The notes under the pieces: model-generated
The model's database searches: none
What the model was told of the DNA's origin: nothing
Seen by the model: the letters and a program-made list of their open reading frames with translations, nothing else
Shown: piece by piece, positions 52,775 through 62,118 of the stretch
How positions within the stretch are numbered: position 1 is the first letter of the stretch
Layout: each line of letters opens with the position of its first letter
Position numbers and translations under genes: made by a program
NCBI RefSeq assembly: GCF_014636775.1
Contig: NZ_BMEQ01000015.1
Span: 47,031-111,030 of the forward strand
DNA from: Kocuria dechangensis
GTDB lineage: Bacteria > Actinomycetota > Actinomycetes > Actinomycetales > Micrococcaceae
DNA: 64,000 bases
Direction of reading: 5' to 3'

Positions 52775-54412
52775 ATGTCCGATCTGTTCGAGAACTACGC
52801 CGCCGACATGGCCACGGCCGCGGCCTACGACGAGATGTTCGCCGCGGGCCTGGAGCTCAGGCCCGGCTACGACCAGGTCTGCGACGTCCTGGGCGAGCTC
52901 TCGCTGAGCGACGTCAACGCCCGTGCCGACTCCATGGCCCGGTCCTTCCTCGACCGCGGCGTGACCTTCGACTTCGCGGGGGAGGAGCGCCCGTTCCCGC
53001 TGGACATCGTGCCGCGCGTGATCACCGCGCCGGAGTGGGACGTCATCGAGCGCGGCGTGAAGCAGCGGGTCACGGCGCTCGAGTGCTTCCTCGACGACGT
53101 CTACGGCGCGCAGCGGGTCGTGGCCGACGGGATCGTGCCGCGCTCGCTCATCACGTCGTCGGCGCACTTCCACCGGGCGGTGTGGGGCTTCCGCCCGCCG
53201 GGCGGGGTGCGGATCCACGTGGCCGGGATCGACGTGGTCCGCGACCAGCAGGGCGTCTTCCGGGTCCTGGAGGACAACGTGCGGGTGCCCTCGGGGGTGT
53301 CCTACGTCATCGAGAACCGCCGGGCGATGGCCAAGGGCCTCCCGGAGGCGTTCATGTCCCAGTCCATCCGCGCCGTCGAGGCCTATCCCCGGCACCTCTA
53401 CAACGCGCTGCGCGCCACCGCCCCCGAGGTGGTCGAGGACCCCGTCATCGTGGTGCTCACCCCGGGCGTGTTCAACTCCGCCTACTTCGAGCACACCCTG
53501 CTGGCGGGGCTCATGGGCGTGGAGCTCGTGGAGGGCCGCGACCTCGTGGTCCGCGGCGACAAGGTCTACATGCGCACCACCGACGGGGAGCAGCGCGTGG
53601 ATGTGATCTACAAGCGGATCGACGACGAGTTCGTGGACCCCCTGCACTTCCGCTCCGACTCGGTCCTCGGCTGCTCGGGGCTGGTCAACGCGGCCCGGGC
53701 CGGCAACGTGACCATCGCCAACGCGATCGGCAACGGCGTGGCCGACGACAAGCTCACCTACTCCTACGTGCCCGACCTCATCCGCTACTACCTCGGGGAG
53801 GAGCCCATCCTCCCCAACGTGGACACCTACCGGCTCGAGGAGGACGACGCGCGCGCCTACGTGCTCGAGCACCTGGACGAGCTCGTGGTCAAGCCCGTCG
53901 ACGGTTCCGGCGGCAAGGGCCTCGTGATCGGCCCCCAGGCGACCGCCGCGGAGCTGGAGGAGCTGCGGGCGAAGGTCCTCGCGGACCCGCGCGGGTGGAT
54001 CGCCCAGCCCGTGCTGCAGCTGTCCACCGTGCCGACCTTCGCGGAGGGGGAGTTCAGCCCCCGGCACGTGGACCTGCGGCCCTTCGCGGTCAACAGCGGC
54101 GACGACGTCTACGTGCTGCCCGGCGGGCTGACCCGGGTGGCCATGAAGAAGGGCTCCCTGATCGTGAACTCGTCGCAGGGCGGCGGCTCCAAGGACACCT
54201 GGGTGCTGGGCCAGCCGCAGACCCAGGACCTCGACCCCGGACAGGCGCGGCACCCCGACCCCGACGCGTCCGTTCACACCTGGCCCGTCTCCGCGTCGTG
54301 GCAGGACGAGGGCGACAGCGGGCAGCAACAGCAACAGCAACAGCAGCAACAACAGGTGCAGGAGCAGCGGCAGTGCGCCGCGCCCCGTGCCCGGAAGGAG
54401 TCCTCGTGCTGA
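52775..54412 (+). CDS. Circularly permuted ATP-grasp protein (peptide-ligase-like)
   Basis: A 545-residue protein of the permuted ATP-grasp type found with Alpha-E and transglutaminase genes. Visible blocks are FRVLEDNVRVPSGVSYVIEN, VVLTPGVFNSAYFEHTLLA, VVKPVDGSGGKGLVIGP for the nucleotide-binding strand, and GGLTRVAMKKGSLIVNSSQG near the end. The family is thought to form amide bonds on a peptide or small molecule. The C-terminal 60 residues are non-family, including 11 glutamines in a row. ATG at 52775; the Alpha-E gene starts inside its end. Substrate unknown. Confidence 0.85.
   Translation: MSDLFENYAADMATAAAYDEMFAAGLELRPGYDQVCDVLGELSLSDVNARADSMARSFLDRGVTFDFAGEERPFPLDIVPRVITAPEWDVIERGVKQRVTALECFLDDVYGAQRVVADGIVPRSLITSSAHFHRAVWGFRPPGGVRIHVAGIDVVRDQQGVFRVLEDNVRVPSGVSYVIENRRAMAKGLPEAFMSQSIRAVEAYPRHLYNALRATAPEVVEDPVIVVLTPGVFNSAYFEHTLLAGLMGVELVEGRDLVVRGDKVYMRTTDGEQRVDVIYKRIDDEFVDPLHFRSDSVLGCSGLVNAARAGNVTIANAIGNGVADDKLTYSYVPDLIRYYLGEEPILPNVDTYRLEEDDARAYVLEHLDELVVKPVDGSGGKGLVIGPQATAAELEELRAKVLADPRGWIAQPVLQLSTVPTFAEGEFSPRHVDLRPFAVNSGDDVYVLPGGLTRVAMKKGSLIVNSSQGGGSKDTWVLGQPQTQDLDPGQARHPDPDASVHTWPVSASWQDEGDSGQQQQQQQQQQQVQEQRQCAAPRARKESSC
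54323..54355 (+). repeat. CAG/CAA tract coding for 11 glutamines
   Basis: Eleven consecutive glutamine codons, alternating CAG and CAA, near the end of the ATP-grasp gene. The mixture of two codons makes slippage less likely than with pure CAG. Polyglutamine is rare in bacterial enzymes of this GC content. Confidence 0.85.
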
Positions 54413-55332
54413 GCCGGATCGCCGAATCCCTCTTCTGGATCGGCCGCTACGTGGAGCGGGCCGACGGTGTCGCGCGGATCCTCGACGTGCACCTGGAGCG
54501 GATCACGCAGCTCCCGCTGGGGGAGCAGGAGGCGGAGGTCCGCCGGATCATGGCGGTCATGGGCGTGGAGCCGGCGGACGGCGACCACAGCGTGAAGTCC
54601 CTGATCCACGAGCTCGCCTGGAACAAGGACTGCCTGACCTCCATCTCGGGGTCCCTGCACGCGGCTCGCGAGAACGCCCGCCGCGCCCGGGAGACCGTGT
54701 CCTCGGCCATGTGGGAGTCGCTGAACTCCACCTACTACGGCCTGGGCCAGCACCGGCGCGACGTCGTCGGCACCTTCCGGGTCTGCCACTGGACCGTCGA
54801 GCGGATGGCGACGGTGCGCGGTCAGATCCAGATGACCATGGCCTACGACGAGTCCTGGATGTTCCTGTCCCTCGGAGCGGCGATCGAGCGCGCGGACATG
54901 ACCTCCCGCCTGCTGTGGACGCGCTCTACGACCACGGCCGGGATGTCCTGGGTGTCGATCCTGCACTGCGCCGGCGCCTACGAGGCGTTCCTGCGCACCC
55001 GCTACGGGACGTTCAGCGACGAGTCCGCCACCGAGTTCCTGCTGCTGGACCGGCTCTTCCCGCGCTCGATCCTGCACGCGCTGACCACGGCCGAGGAGAT
55101 CCTCGTCCAGCTGGAGCCGCGCATCCAGCGGGTGGGGTTCAAGGACGACGCCCGCCGGATCATCGGCGAGGCGCGCACCGCGCTGGAGTTCCACCACGCG
55201 GAGGACCTCATCTCGGTGCTGCCCGAGCACCTCAACAACGTCCAGGCGGCGTGCGCGCAGGCCTCCGAGGCCGTGGGCGCCAAGTACTTCTCGCACGCCA
55301 TCGAGGCCTCATGGTTCGGAGGGATCCTGTGA
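54406..55332 (+). CDS. Alpha-E domain protein
   Basis: A 308-residue all-helical Alpha-E protein, the standard partner of the permuted ATP-grasp: LSRIAESLFWIGRYVERADG at the start (the family hallmark), HELAWNKDCLTSISGSLHAA, and a C-terminal helical section ending AIEASWFGGIL. GTG at 54406 follows GGAAGGAG and overlaps the upstream gene by 7 bases; the stop overlaps the transglutaminase start. Probably a scaffold or second enzyme in the same modification. Confidence 0.88.
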   Translation: MLSRIAESLFWIGRYVERADGVARILDVHLERITQLPLGEQEAEVRRIMAVMGVEPADGDHSVKSLIHELAWNKDCLTSISGSLHAARENARRARETVSSAMWESLNSTYYGLGQHRRDVVGTFRVCHWTVERMATVRGQIQMTMAYDESWMFLSLGAAIERADMTSRLLWTRSTTTAGMSWVSILHCAGAYEAFLRTRYGTFSDESATEFLLLDRLFPRSILHALTTAEEILVQLEPRIQRVGFKDDARRIIGEARTALEFHHAEDLISVLPEHLNNVQAACAQASEAVGAKYFSHAIEASWFGGIL

Positions 55333-56183
55333 CCCGGCTCAAGATCGACCACATCACCCGCTACGACTACAACGACACCGTCTCCAAGTCCTACAACGAG
55401 GCCCGGATGACGCCGATCTCCGACGACGAGCAGGTGGTGCTCGAGGCGGAGCTGACGCTGAGCCCCGGCACCGCCACCGTCAGCAACTACCGCGACTACT
55501 GGGGCTCGCGGGTCGCGGCCTTCGACATCCAGGGCCGGCACAAGCACCTGGAGATCCACTCGACCTCCACGGTGGAGGTGCACCGCAGGGCCTCCGGCGA
55601 CGAGCCGGACGGCCTGACGTGGGAGGAGCTCGCGGTGCCCGAGGTGCTCGACGCGGTGTCCGACCACGTCCCGCAGACCGCGCTCACCCGGCTCGGCCCC
55701 GACCTCGATGCGGCCGCCGACGAGATCCGCGCCTCCGCGGCCAACCCGGCCGAGGCCGCCACGGCGGTCTTCGCAAAAATCGCCGGGCACATGCAGTACG
55801 TGCCCGGCGTCACGGGCGTGCACACGGACGCCGAGGCCGCGTGGCGGGAGGGCAAGGGCGTGTGCCAGGACCTCGCCCACGTGGGCATCGGCATGCTGCG
55901 CCACATCGGGATCCCGGCCCGCTACGTCTCCGGGTACCTGCACCCGGACTACGAGGCGGGGATCGGCCGGACGGTGCCGGGGGAGTCCCACGCGTGGGTG
56001 GAGTGGTGGAACGACGGCTGGTGGGCCTACGACCCCACCAACCACACCAAGCTCACCGACTTCCACGTCACCGTGGGCCGCGGCCGCGACTACACCGACG
56101 TGCCCCCGCTCAAGGGCATGGTCACCGGCGGGGGCGGCACCTCCGCGCTCCTGGTCAAGGTCGAGGTCACGCAGACCGCCTGA
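55329..56183 (+). CDS. Transglutaminase-like cysteine peptidase-fold protein
   Basis: A 284-residue protein: an N-terminal beta domain (KIDHITRYDYNDTVSKSYNE) and a transglutaminase core with Cys in GKGVCQDLAHVGIGMLRH near residue 177, His in GESHAWVEWWNDGWWAYDPT and Asp in the same run. That is a complete Cys-His-Asp triad. GTG at 55329 overlaps the Alpha-E stop. Together with the two genes before it, it forms the three-gene cassette proposed to make or cleave a modified peptide. Confidence 0.88.
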   Translation: MTRLKIDHITRYDYNDTVSKSYNEARMTPISDDEQVVLEAELTLSPGTATVSNYRDYWGSRVAAFDIQGRHKHLEIHSTSTVEVHRRASGDEPDGLTWEELAVPEVLDAVSDHVPQTALTRLGPDLDAAADEIRASAANPAEAATAVFAKIAGHMQYVPGVTGVHTDAEAAWREGKGVCQDLAHVGIGMLRHIGIPARYVSGYLHPDYEAGIGRTVPGESHAWVEWWNDGWWAYDPTNHTKLTDFHVTVGRGRDYTDVPPLKGMVTGGGGTSALLVKVEVTQTA

Positions 56184-56197
56184 GGCTCGGCCCTCGC

Positions 56198-56362
56198 TCA
56201 GCCGCTGCCGAGCGTCACGTCGCGGGTCAGCGGTGAGTACTGGGCCGCCCACGGGAAGACGAGCTCCATGAGCGCCAGCACGACGCCGGCCACCAGCAGC
56301 GCCGTGATCAGGACCCGCACCCACAGGGGGCCGGGCAGCCGGGCGAAGATCCACGCGTACAC
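56198..56362 (-). CDS. Small single-pass membrane protein next to sortase E
   Basis: A 54-residue protein starting VYAWIFARLPGPLWVRVLI with one hydrophobic helix (VLITALLVAGVVLALMELVF) and a short outside tail ending TLGSG. GTG at 56362 lies behind GAGAGGAG and only 5 bases after the sortase stop, so it is the last gene of the sortase operon. Similar short membrane proteins are found near this spot in related actinobacteria. Role unknown, maybe sortase-linked. Confidence 0.7.
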   Translation of the reverse strand: MYAWIFARLPGPLWVRVLITALLVAGVVLALMELVFPWAAQYSPLTRDVTLGSG

Positions 56363-56367
56363 GGGGC

Positions 56368-57240
56368 TCAGCTCCTCTCTGTCCCGGTCTGTGTTCCAGC
56401 CTGTGTCCCGGTCTGTGTCTCCGTCCCGGCGGCGACCGTGCCGGTGATCTCGGCCGGCGGGCCGGCCGTGGCGGGCCGCCAGGACTCCAGGACCGCGTAG
56501 CCGATGAACCGCTCCGTGTCACCGAACCGGGGGTGGCAGGTGGTCAGGGTCAGCAGGCGCTCCGTGGCGGCTGCGCCCGGGTCCGACGGGACCGGGGCCA
56601 GCACCCGGGTCTCGGTCGGCGCCACGATCTCGCCGTTCCGATAGGCGTAGGTGTAGTAGCCCTCTGCCGTGCGGACGTGGATCCTGTCCCCGGGCTCCAG
56701 CGTGTGGATCAGGTCCAGCACCTTGCCGTTGGACTGCCGGTGGCCGGCGACGGCGAAGTTGCCGACCTGGCCCGGCATCGCCGTGGAGGGGTAGTGCCCG
56801 AGGCCGAGGGTGTCCAGGACGTCCGCCCCGGTGCCCTGGATCAGCGGACGGGCGTAGTCCTTCCCAAAGCGCGGCACGTAGACGATGCCGATCGGTTCGC
56901 CGTAGCCGGGAGGGGCGGTCTCCGGGGGTGCTCCATCTGCTGGCTCTCCACCGGCCGGCTCCGCACCGGCCGGCTCCGCACCCGCCGGGGGAGCAGCAGC
57001 GGGTGCGCCGTCCAGCTCCCGCGCCACCTGCGCCACCACCTCCTGCTGGGTCTCGGTGGCGTCGATGTTCGTCCACCACAGCTGCCACACCACGAACAGC
57101 ACCACCAGCAGGCCGATCGTGATCAGCAGTTCCCCCGCCGCCCGGGCGATCCGGCCCCACGCACCCGGCACGTGCGGAGCGGGGGACCGGCTCGACCCCT
57201 GCCGGGCGGCTACCTGAGGCGCCCGGGCCTTCCTGAGCAC
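56368..57240 (-). CDS. Class E sortase
   Basis: A 290-residue membrane-anchored transpeptidase. One N-terminal helix (ELLITIGLLVVLFVVWQLWW) and an Ala/Pro/Glu linker precede the sortase barrel: IGIVYVPRFGKDYARPLIQG, catalytic His in VGNFAVAGHRQSNG, catalytic Cys in LLTLTTCHPRFGDTERFIGY with the Arg. The GTG at 57240 was preferred to one at 57342 because AGGGGGAGGAG precedes it and the longer form has no site. Class E enzymes recognise LAxTG. The gene directly upstream encodes a protein ending in LADTG, so this is its cognate enzyme. Confidence 0.88.
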   Translation of the reverse strand: MLRKARAPQVAARQGSSRSPAPHVPGAWGRIARAAGELLITIGLLVVLFVVWQLWWTNIDATETQQEVVAQVARELDGAPAAAPPAGAEPAGAEPAGGEPADGAPPETAPPGYGEPIGIVYVPRFGKDYARPLIQGTGADVLDTLGLGHYPSTAMPGQVGNFAVAGHRQSNGKVLDLIHTLEPGDRIHVRTAEGYYTYAYRNGEIVAPTETRVLAPVPSDPGAAATERLLTLTTCHPRFGDTERFIGYAVLESWRPATAGPPAEITGTVAAGTETQTGTQAGTQTGTERS

Positions 57241-57358
57241 GTGCGCTCCTCCCCCTCCGGGCGGACCGTCCGATCCGACGGGACGTCCTTCGTCCGCAGC
57301 ACGCCGTGGCGCGCGTCGGGCGCCGTCCTCGAGCACTTCCACGGCCGTGGCCCGCGCG

Positions 57359-58615
57359 TCACGCCGTCCTCCGGCGCAGCATCATCCCGAGGGCCAGGAG
57401 GAGCGTGCCCAGTCCCGCGGCGACCAGGACGTTGCTCCCGACGCCGGTGTCCGCCAGATGCTCGCCGGGCACGTCGGCGAACACGGTGGCGGGTGCGGCG
57501 TCCTCGGCGGTCGGCACGCCTGCCGGCGCGCTGACCGGCACGGTGGTCGGTGCGGTGGTCGGTGCGGCGACGGCGTGCATGCCGGCCGGCGCGGCCAGGA
57601 CGCTCACGCTCGTGGGCACCACGGAGGTGGCCACCGGAGCAGGGGCCGCCGTCCCGGGAAGAGCCGTCGGCGCGGCGGGCTGCTGGATCACCGGGATCTC
57701 GACCGGGGCCGGCGTCCGCTCGACCGTGACGGCGGCCGGCGGCTGCACCGCGGGCTGCTCGGCAGCCGGGGCCTCGGTGAGCGGCGGCTGCACGGCCGGC
57801 TCCTCCAGCACAGGGGCCTCGGGGAGCGGGGGCTGCACCTCGGGCTGCTCGACGACAGGGGATCCGGGGAGAGGGGGCTGCACGGCCGGCTCCTCCAGCA
57901 CAGGGGCTTCGGGGAGCGGGGGCTGCACCTCGGGCTGCTCGACGACAGGGGATCCGGGGAGAGGGGGCTGCACGGCCGGCTCCTCCAGCACAGGGGCTTC
58001 GGGGAGCGGAGGCTGCACCTCGGGCTGCTCGACGACGGGCGGCTGGTCCACGACCGGCGGCTCGACCACCGGGGGCTCGTCGACAACCGGCGGCTGGTCG
58101 ATCACCGGCTCTTCGACGACCGGGGGCTCCACGACCGGGGGCTCGTCGACAACCGGCGGCTGGTCGATCACCGGCTCTTCGACGACCGGCGGACCCTCCT
58201 GCCCGTTCCCGCCACCGTTGCCGTTCCCACCTCCGTTGTTGCCGTTGCCGTTGCCTCCGCCGTTGCCGTTCTCGCCGCCGTTACCGTTGCCGTTGTTGCC
58301 GCCGTTGCCGTTGCCGCCGCCGACATCGGTGTTGCCTCCGCCGTTGCCGTTACCGACGCCATTGTTGCCGCCGCCGACATCGGTGTTCCCGCCGCCGTTG
58401 CCGTTGCCGACCCCGCCGTTGCCGTTCTGGGCCGAACTCTCGACCAGGAGGCCCGCGGCTTCGGCCGAGGCGGGGGCGACGGTCACCTGAGGCGTCCCCG
58501 TGAAGGAGTCGGCAGATGCGGTGGGAGGAGCCGCAAGGGCGCCGGTGAATCCCATGAACGTGAGGGCTGTCGCCGTCGGTGCCACGAAGAGGGCCCGGGC
58601 CAGATGAGTGTTCAC
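57359..58615 (-). CDS. Sortase-E-anchored wall protein with Asn/Gly and Pro-rich repeats
   Basis: A 418-residue surface protein: signal peptide (ALFVAPTATALTFMGFTGAL, cleavage near AAPP) and an Asn/Gly-rich stretch at about residues 64-137. A proline-rich stalk follows at about 138-300, made of 22-residue (DEPPVVEPPVVEEPVIDQPP) and 30-residue units. The sorting signal is LADTG, a hydrophobic helix and RRRTA. It has no catalytic domain; the flexible stalk probably displays the N-terminal segment or fills the wall. GTG at 58615 is behind TGGAGA. The sortase follows on the same strand. Confidence 0.85.
   Translation of the reverse strand: MNTHLARALFVAPTATALTFMGFTGALAAPPTASADSFTGTPQVTVAPASAEAAGLLVESSAQNGNGGVGNGNGGGNTDVGGGNNGVGNGNGGGNTDVGGGNGNGGNNGNGNGGENGNGGGNGNGNNGGGNGNGGGNGQEGPPVVEEPVIDQPPVVDEPPVVEPPVVEEPVIDQPPVVDEPPVVEPPVVDQPPVVEQPEVQPPLPEAPVLEEPAVQPPLPGSPVVEQPEVQPPLPEAPVLEEPAVQPPLPGSPVVEQPEVQPPLPEAPVLEEPAVQPPLTEAPAAEQPAVQPPAAVTVERTPAPVEIPVIQQPAAPTALPGTAAPAPVATSVVPTSVSVLAAPAGMHAVAAPTTAPTTVPVSAPAGVPTAEDAAPATVFADVPGEHLADTGVGSNVLVAAGLGTLLLALGMMLRRRTA
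57781..58020 (-). repeat. 90-bp coding repeats in the wall protein
   Basis: A 90-bp unit (30 residues, PLPGSPVVEQPEVQPPLPEA region) occurs nearly three times, differing by a few bases. A second unit of about 66 bp lies just beyond, around 58030-58195. Both are in frame, so recombination between copies would change stalk length. Confidence 0.8.
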
Positions 58616-59029
58616 TGTGTTCTCCAGTCAAGTCTGAGGGGCGTTACTGATCAGTCATTAATCTAAGCAAAGAACATGCGAAATGATGTACACACAAAGT
58701 CCGACGGCCCTCAGTCCAGGACGCCTCGTCGTAGCGGGCAGCCAGGTCGCCTCAGGTCCCTGACGTGGCGCGACGCCGCGCTGCTGCTCTCTGGCTGAGG
58801 CACCGGCCCACCCTCGTGTCCCCCGATGTGCGCCGGACCGCCAGCGCTCTGTCCCCCGATGTGCAGCAGGGAGGGGGGCCGTATCGATGCCGTGTGACGT
58901 CCTGCGCCGACGTTCCCGTCGCGGCGGCCGCCGACCCGTGGCCCGATCGCCTGACAGCACGACGGCGCCGCCCCACCTCGCGAGGTGGGGCGGCGCCGTC
59001 GTCGTTCGTGGAGCGGTGCCGGGGCGCCG
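58616..59029. other. Promoter region of the wall-protein gene and spacer to glgC
   Basis: About 80 bases next to 58616 are AT-rich for this genome and hold the promoter of the wall-protein/sortase operon. The perfect palindrome ACTGATCAGT is at 58646-58655 and a possible minus-strand -10 near 58660. The rest is GC-rich with no gene seen, ending in the glgC terminator at 58959-59002. Confidence 0.55.
58959..59002 (-). terminator. Perfect 22-bp palindromic terminator of glgC
   Basis: Twenty-two bases on each side of 58980/58981 are exactly complementary, centred on CTCG/CGAG. It begins 28 bases after the glgC stop on the minus strand. The absence of a loop spacer implies a 4-base loop from the centre. 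No T-run. Confidence 0.8.
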
Positions 59030-60274
59030 CTACTGCTCGAAGCGGTAGTTCTTCGGGGCCACCGTCAGGCCGGAGGTCGTCACCGTGAGCCCGCGCGCCT
59101 TGTCCTCCTCGCGGTTCACGCCCACGCGCACTCCCGGCGGGACGACCACGTTCTTGTCGAGGATGCAGCGATCGACCACTGCGCCCTCGCCGATCTGGAC
59201 GTTCTGCAGGAGTATGGACTGGTTGACCGTGGCGTCGTTCTGCACGAGGACCTTCGGCGAGAGCACCGACTCGCTCACCCGCCCGCCCGTGACGAGGACA
59301 CCGGCCGAGAGGATCGAGTCCGTGGTGATCCCGCCCTCGCCGTGGGGGCCGCGCACGAGCTTGGCCGGCGGGGCCTGGACCGCGTGCGTGTAGATCGGCC
59401 AGGAGTAGTTGTAGAGGTTGAACACCGGCAGCGGACGGATGAGGTCCATGTGGGAGTCGTAGTAGGAGTCCAGCGTGCCGACGTCCCGCCAGTACTGGCG
59501 GTCGCGCTCGGTGGAGCCCGGGATGTCGTTGTGCGTGAAGTCGTAGACCGCGGCCTCCCCGCGATCCGCGAACCACGGCATGATGTCCCCGCCCATGTCG
59601 TGGGCGGTGTCATCCCGGGCCGAGTCCACCCGCAGCGCCTCGACCAGGGCGTCGGTGTCGAAGACGTAGTTGCCCATCGAGGCCAGGAACGCGTTCGGGT
59701 CGTCGGGCAGGGGAGCGGTGGACTCCGGCTTCTCCACGAACCGGGTGATCTTCGTGACGTCGTCGGGGTCCGTCTCGATGACGCCGAACGAGGTCACCAT
59801 GTCCATGGACTGGCGCACGCCGGCGACCGAGGCCCGGGCGCCGGAGGCGATGTGGAAGTCCACCATGGCCGAGAAGTCCATCCGGTACACGTGGTCCGCG
59901 CCGACGACGACGACGATGTCGGGCTTGGCGTCGTCGATCAGGTTCATCGACTGGTAGATCGCGTTGGCGGAGCCGAGGTACCACTCCTTGCCGCGACGCT
60001 GTTGCGCGGGCACGGTCGCGACGTAGTTGCCCAGCTGCGTGGACAGCCTCCACGTCTCGGACACGTGACGGTCCAGGGAGTGGGACTTGTACTGCGTGAG
60101 CACCACGATCTGGAGGTATCCGGAGTTCACCAGGTTGGACAGCGCGAAGTCGATGAGCCGGTAGCTCCCGCCGAACGGCACCGCAGGCTTGGCGCGGTCC
60201 TCGGTCAGGGGCATCAGGCGCTTGCCCTCGCCCCCGGCCAGCACGATCGCGAGAACCTTCTTTCGTTGGGGCAT
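59030..60274 (-). CDS. glgC: Glucose-1-phosphate adenylyltransferase
   Basis: A 414-residue ADP-glucose pyrophosphorylase: [20 protein letters not shown] near residue 15 (nucleotide loop), [28 protein letters not shown] with the catalytic Asp, and FVEKPES for glucose-1-phosphate. A left-handed beta-helix follows. It makes ADP-glucose for glycogen or maltose-1-phosphate. It is divergent from the glycogen-synthase-type gene, as in mycobacteria. Confidence 0.93.
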   Translation of the reverse strand: MPQRKKVLAIVLAGGEGKRLMPLTEDRAKPAVPFGGSYRLIDFALSNLVNSGYLQIVVLTQYKSHSLDRHVSETWRLSTQLGNYVATVPAQQRRGKEWYLGSANAIYQSMNLIDDAKPDIVVVVGADHVYRMDFSAMVDFHIASGARASVAGVRQSMDMVTSFGVIETDPDDVTKITRFVEKPESTAPLPDDPNAFLASMGNYVFDTDALVEALRVDSARDDTAHDMGGDIMPWFADRGEAAVYDFTHNDIPGSTERDRQYWRDVGTLDSYYDSHMDLIRPLPVFNLYNYSWPIYTHAVQAPPAKLVRGPHGEGGITTDSILSAGVLVTGGRVSESVLSPKVLVQNDATVNQSILLQNVQIGEGAVVDRCILDKNVVVPPGVRVGVNREEDKARGLTVTTSGLTVAPKNYRFEQ

Positions 60275-60472
60275 GACTACCTCTCTGACTTCTTCGGCAA
60301 CAGTCGCAGCACGGCCGGCTGGAGGCGCCGGCGCGCTCCGGGGGCGCTCTCATTGTGTCTTAACAGCAGCTAAGGAAGGTGAGCCGTGCCACGGAAGGTC
60401 GCACGTGTCCTCCGGATGACAGCCGGTGACGGTTCCCGCCGCGCCGCCCGCGCCGTGCGGAGCCCCCTGCAG

Positions 60473-60478
60473 TACGCT
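60473..60478 (+). promoter_or_regulatory. Candidate -10 element of glgA
   Basis: TACGCT ends 7 bases before the GTG at 60486 and no ribosome-binding site is visible, so transcription probably starts at the initiation codon (leaderless message). No clear -35 element. Confidence 0.35.
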
Positions 60479-60485
60479 CGGGATC

Positions 60486-61679
60486 GTGCGAGTCGATATC
60501 TTGTCCAAGGAGTTCCCGCCCGAGATCTACGGCGGCGCCGGAGTCCACGTGTCCGAGCTCTCGCGGGTCCTGGCCCCGCTGGTCGATCTGAAGGTGCGCT
60601 GCTTCGGCGCGCCGCGCGATCCGGTGGTCGACGGGGCGGAGGTCAGGGCCTACCCCGTCCCGGCCGAGCTGGCCTCGGCCAACGCCGCGGTGCAGACCCT
60701 GGGCGTGGACCTCGCCATGGTGGGGGACATCGGCGGGGCGGACCTCGTGCACTCCCACACCTGGTACGCCAACATGGCCGGTCACCTGGCGTCGCTGATG
60801 TACGGGATCCCGCACGTCCTCTCCGCCCACTCCCTCGAGCCCCTGCGCCCGTGGAAGGCCGAGCAGCTGGGCGGCGGCTACGCCATCTCCTCGTTCGTGG
60901 AGAAGACCGCCTACGAGGCCGCCGCCGCGATCATCGCCGTCTCCGACGGGATGCGCAACGACATCCTGCGCGCCTACCCCGAGGTCGACCCCGACCGGGT
61001 CCGGACGGTGCACAACGGCATTGACGTCACCCGCTGGGAGCGCGACGAGAACACCGACGTCCTCGAGGCCCACGGCATCGACCCGGCCAAGCCTTCCGTG
61101 GCCTTCGTGGGCCGGGTGACCCGGCAGAAGGGCGTGCCCTACCTGTTGCGCGCCGCCGCGCTGCTGCCCGAGGACGTCCAGCTGGTGCTGTGCGCCGGCG
61201 CCGCCGACACCCCCGAGCTGGGGGCGGAGGTCAACGCCCTCATCCACGACCTGAAGGCCACCCGCTCCGGGGTGGTGCTCATCGAGGGCATGCTGCCGCG
61301 CCGCGAGATCGTCCAGATCCTCTCCAACGCCACGGCCTTCGCCTGCCCCTCCATCTACGAACCGCTGGGCATCGTGAACCTCGAGGCCATGGCCTGCGGC
61401 ACTGCCGTGGTCGCCTCCGCCACCGGCGGCATCCCGGAGGTCGTGGTCGACGGCGAGACCGGCCGGCTCGTGGCGCTCGAACAGGTCCAGGACGGCACCG
61501 GCACCCCGCTCGACCCGGAGCGGTTCGTCGCCGACTTCGCGGCCGCTCTCACCGAGGTCGTCTCCGACCCGGCGCGCGCCCGCGCCATGGGCGAGGCAGG
61601 ACGACGCCGCGTCGAGGAGCACTTCTCCTGGTCGTCGATCGCCGAGCGGACCGTGGAGGTCTACGGCTCCGTGCTGTGA
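60486..61679 (+). CDS. glgA: Glycogen synthase / alpha-maltose-1-phosphate synthase (GT4 type)
   Basis: A 397-residue GT4 transferase: KEFPPEIYGGAGVHVSEL at the start (donor phosphate loop), VHSHTWYANMAGHLASLM, FVGRVTRQKGVPYLLRAA and the ExxxxxxxE donor motif EPLGIVNLEAMACGTAVV near residue 300. Actinobacterial members of this branch, named GlgM in mycobacteria, join ADP-glucose to glucose-1-phosphate to make maltose-1-phosphate. The divergent glgC gene supports the ADP-glucose donor. Which reaction applies cannot be settled from sequence. The GTG at 60486 is preferred to an ATG at 60426, which would add unconserved sequence. Confidence 0.88.
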   Translation: MRVDILSKEFPPEIYGGAGVHVSELSRVLAPLVDLKVRCFGAPRDPVVDGAEVRAYPVPAELASANAAVQTLGVDLAMVGDIGGADLVHSHTWYANMAGHLASLMYGIPHVLSAHSLEPLRPWKAEQLGGGYAISSFVEKTAYEAAAAIIAVSDGMRNDILRAYPEVDPDRVRTVHNGIDVTRWERDENTDVLEAHGIDPAKPSVAFVGRVTRQKGVPYLLRAAALLPEDVQLVLCAGAADTPELGAEVNALIHDLKATRSGVVLIEGMLPRREIVQILSNATAFACPSIYEPLGIVNLEAMACGTAVVASATGGIPEVVVDGETGRLVALEQVQDGTGTPLDPERFVADFAAALTEVVSDPARARAMGEAGRRRVEEHFSWSSIAERTVEVYGSVL

Positions 61680-62118
61680 CGCCCCGTGCCTCCCGCGGAC
61701 TGCGGCAGCGTCCGCGGGAGGAGGCGGCGGTCGCCGGGGACCCCCAGGGGGTGCGGGTCGGCAACGACCGCCGCCGGCACAGGGGAGGGGGGTCCCCGGC
61801 CACCCCGCGAGCCGGTGGCGCCACGGTGGAGGGGAATCGCACCGGCTGCGCACGCACGGCCTTACGGGGGAGCATCGCACCAGGTCAGCTGGAAAACCCG
61901 GGCGCTGCTCGCCCCACATTCAACCCGACCTCGGGTCCCCAGCGGAAGATGTGCAGGAGCTTCGCGGCCGAATCGTTGTGCCCGCCGAACGGCCGACAGC
62001 CGGGCCGCCTCGTCCGCCGGCGCTCGATGTGAACTCCCGAGGTACATGTGGTAACTTATTTCCTGTTGCGTTCAGCGAAGGCGGCCGGAAACGGTGCGGA
62101 CCGGACCTGGATCCACTC
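61680..62118. other. Spacer between glgA and tRNA-Leu
   Basis: After the glgA terminator about 300 bases show no gene or repeat that I can support. The last 80 bases are less GC-rich and probably hold the tRNA promoter; TAACTT at 62052-62057 is the best -10 candidate. Confidence 0.5.
61689..61721 (+). terminator. 12-bp hairpin after glgA
   Basis: CCTCCCGCGGAC and GTCCGCGGGAGG are exact complements around a 9-base loop, starting 9 bases after the glgA stop. Confidence 0.75.

Noticed and set aside
57781..58195. Regular repeats that could suggest a CRISPR array
   Set aside because: The units are contiguous, in frame and coding for a proline-rich stalk; there are no unique spacers or cas genes.
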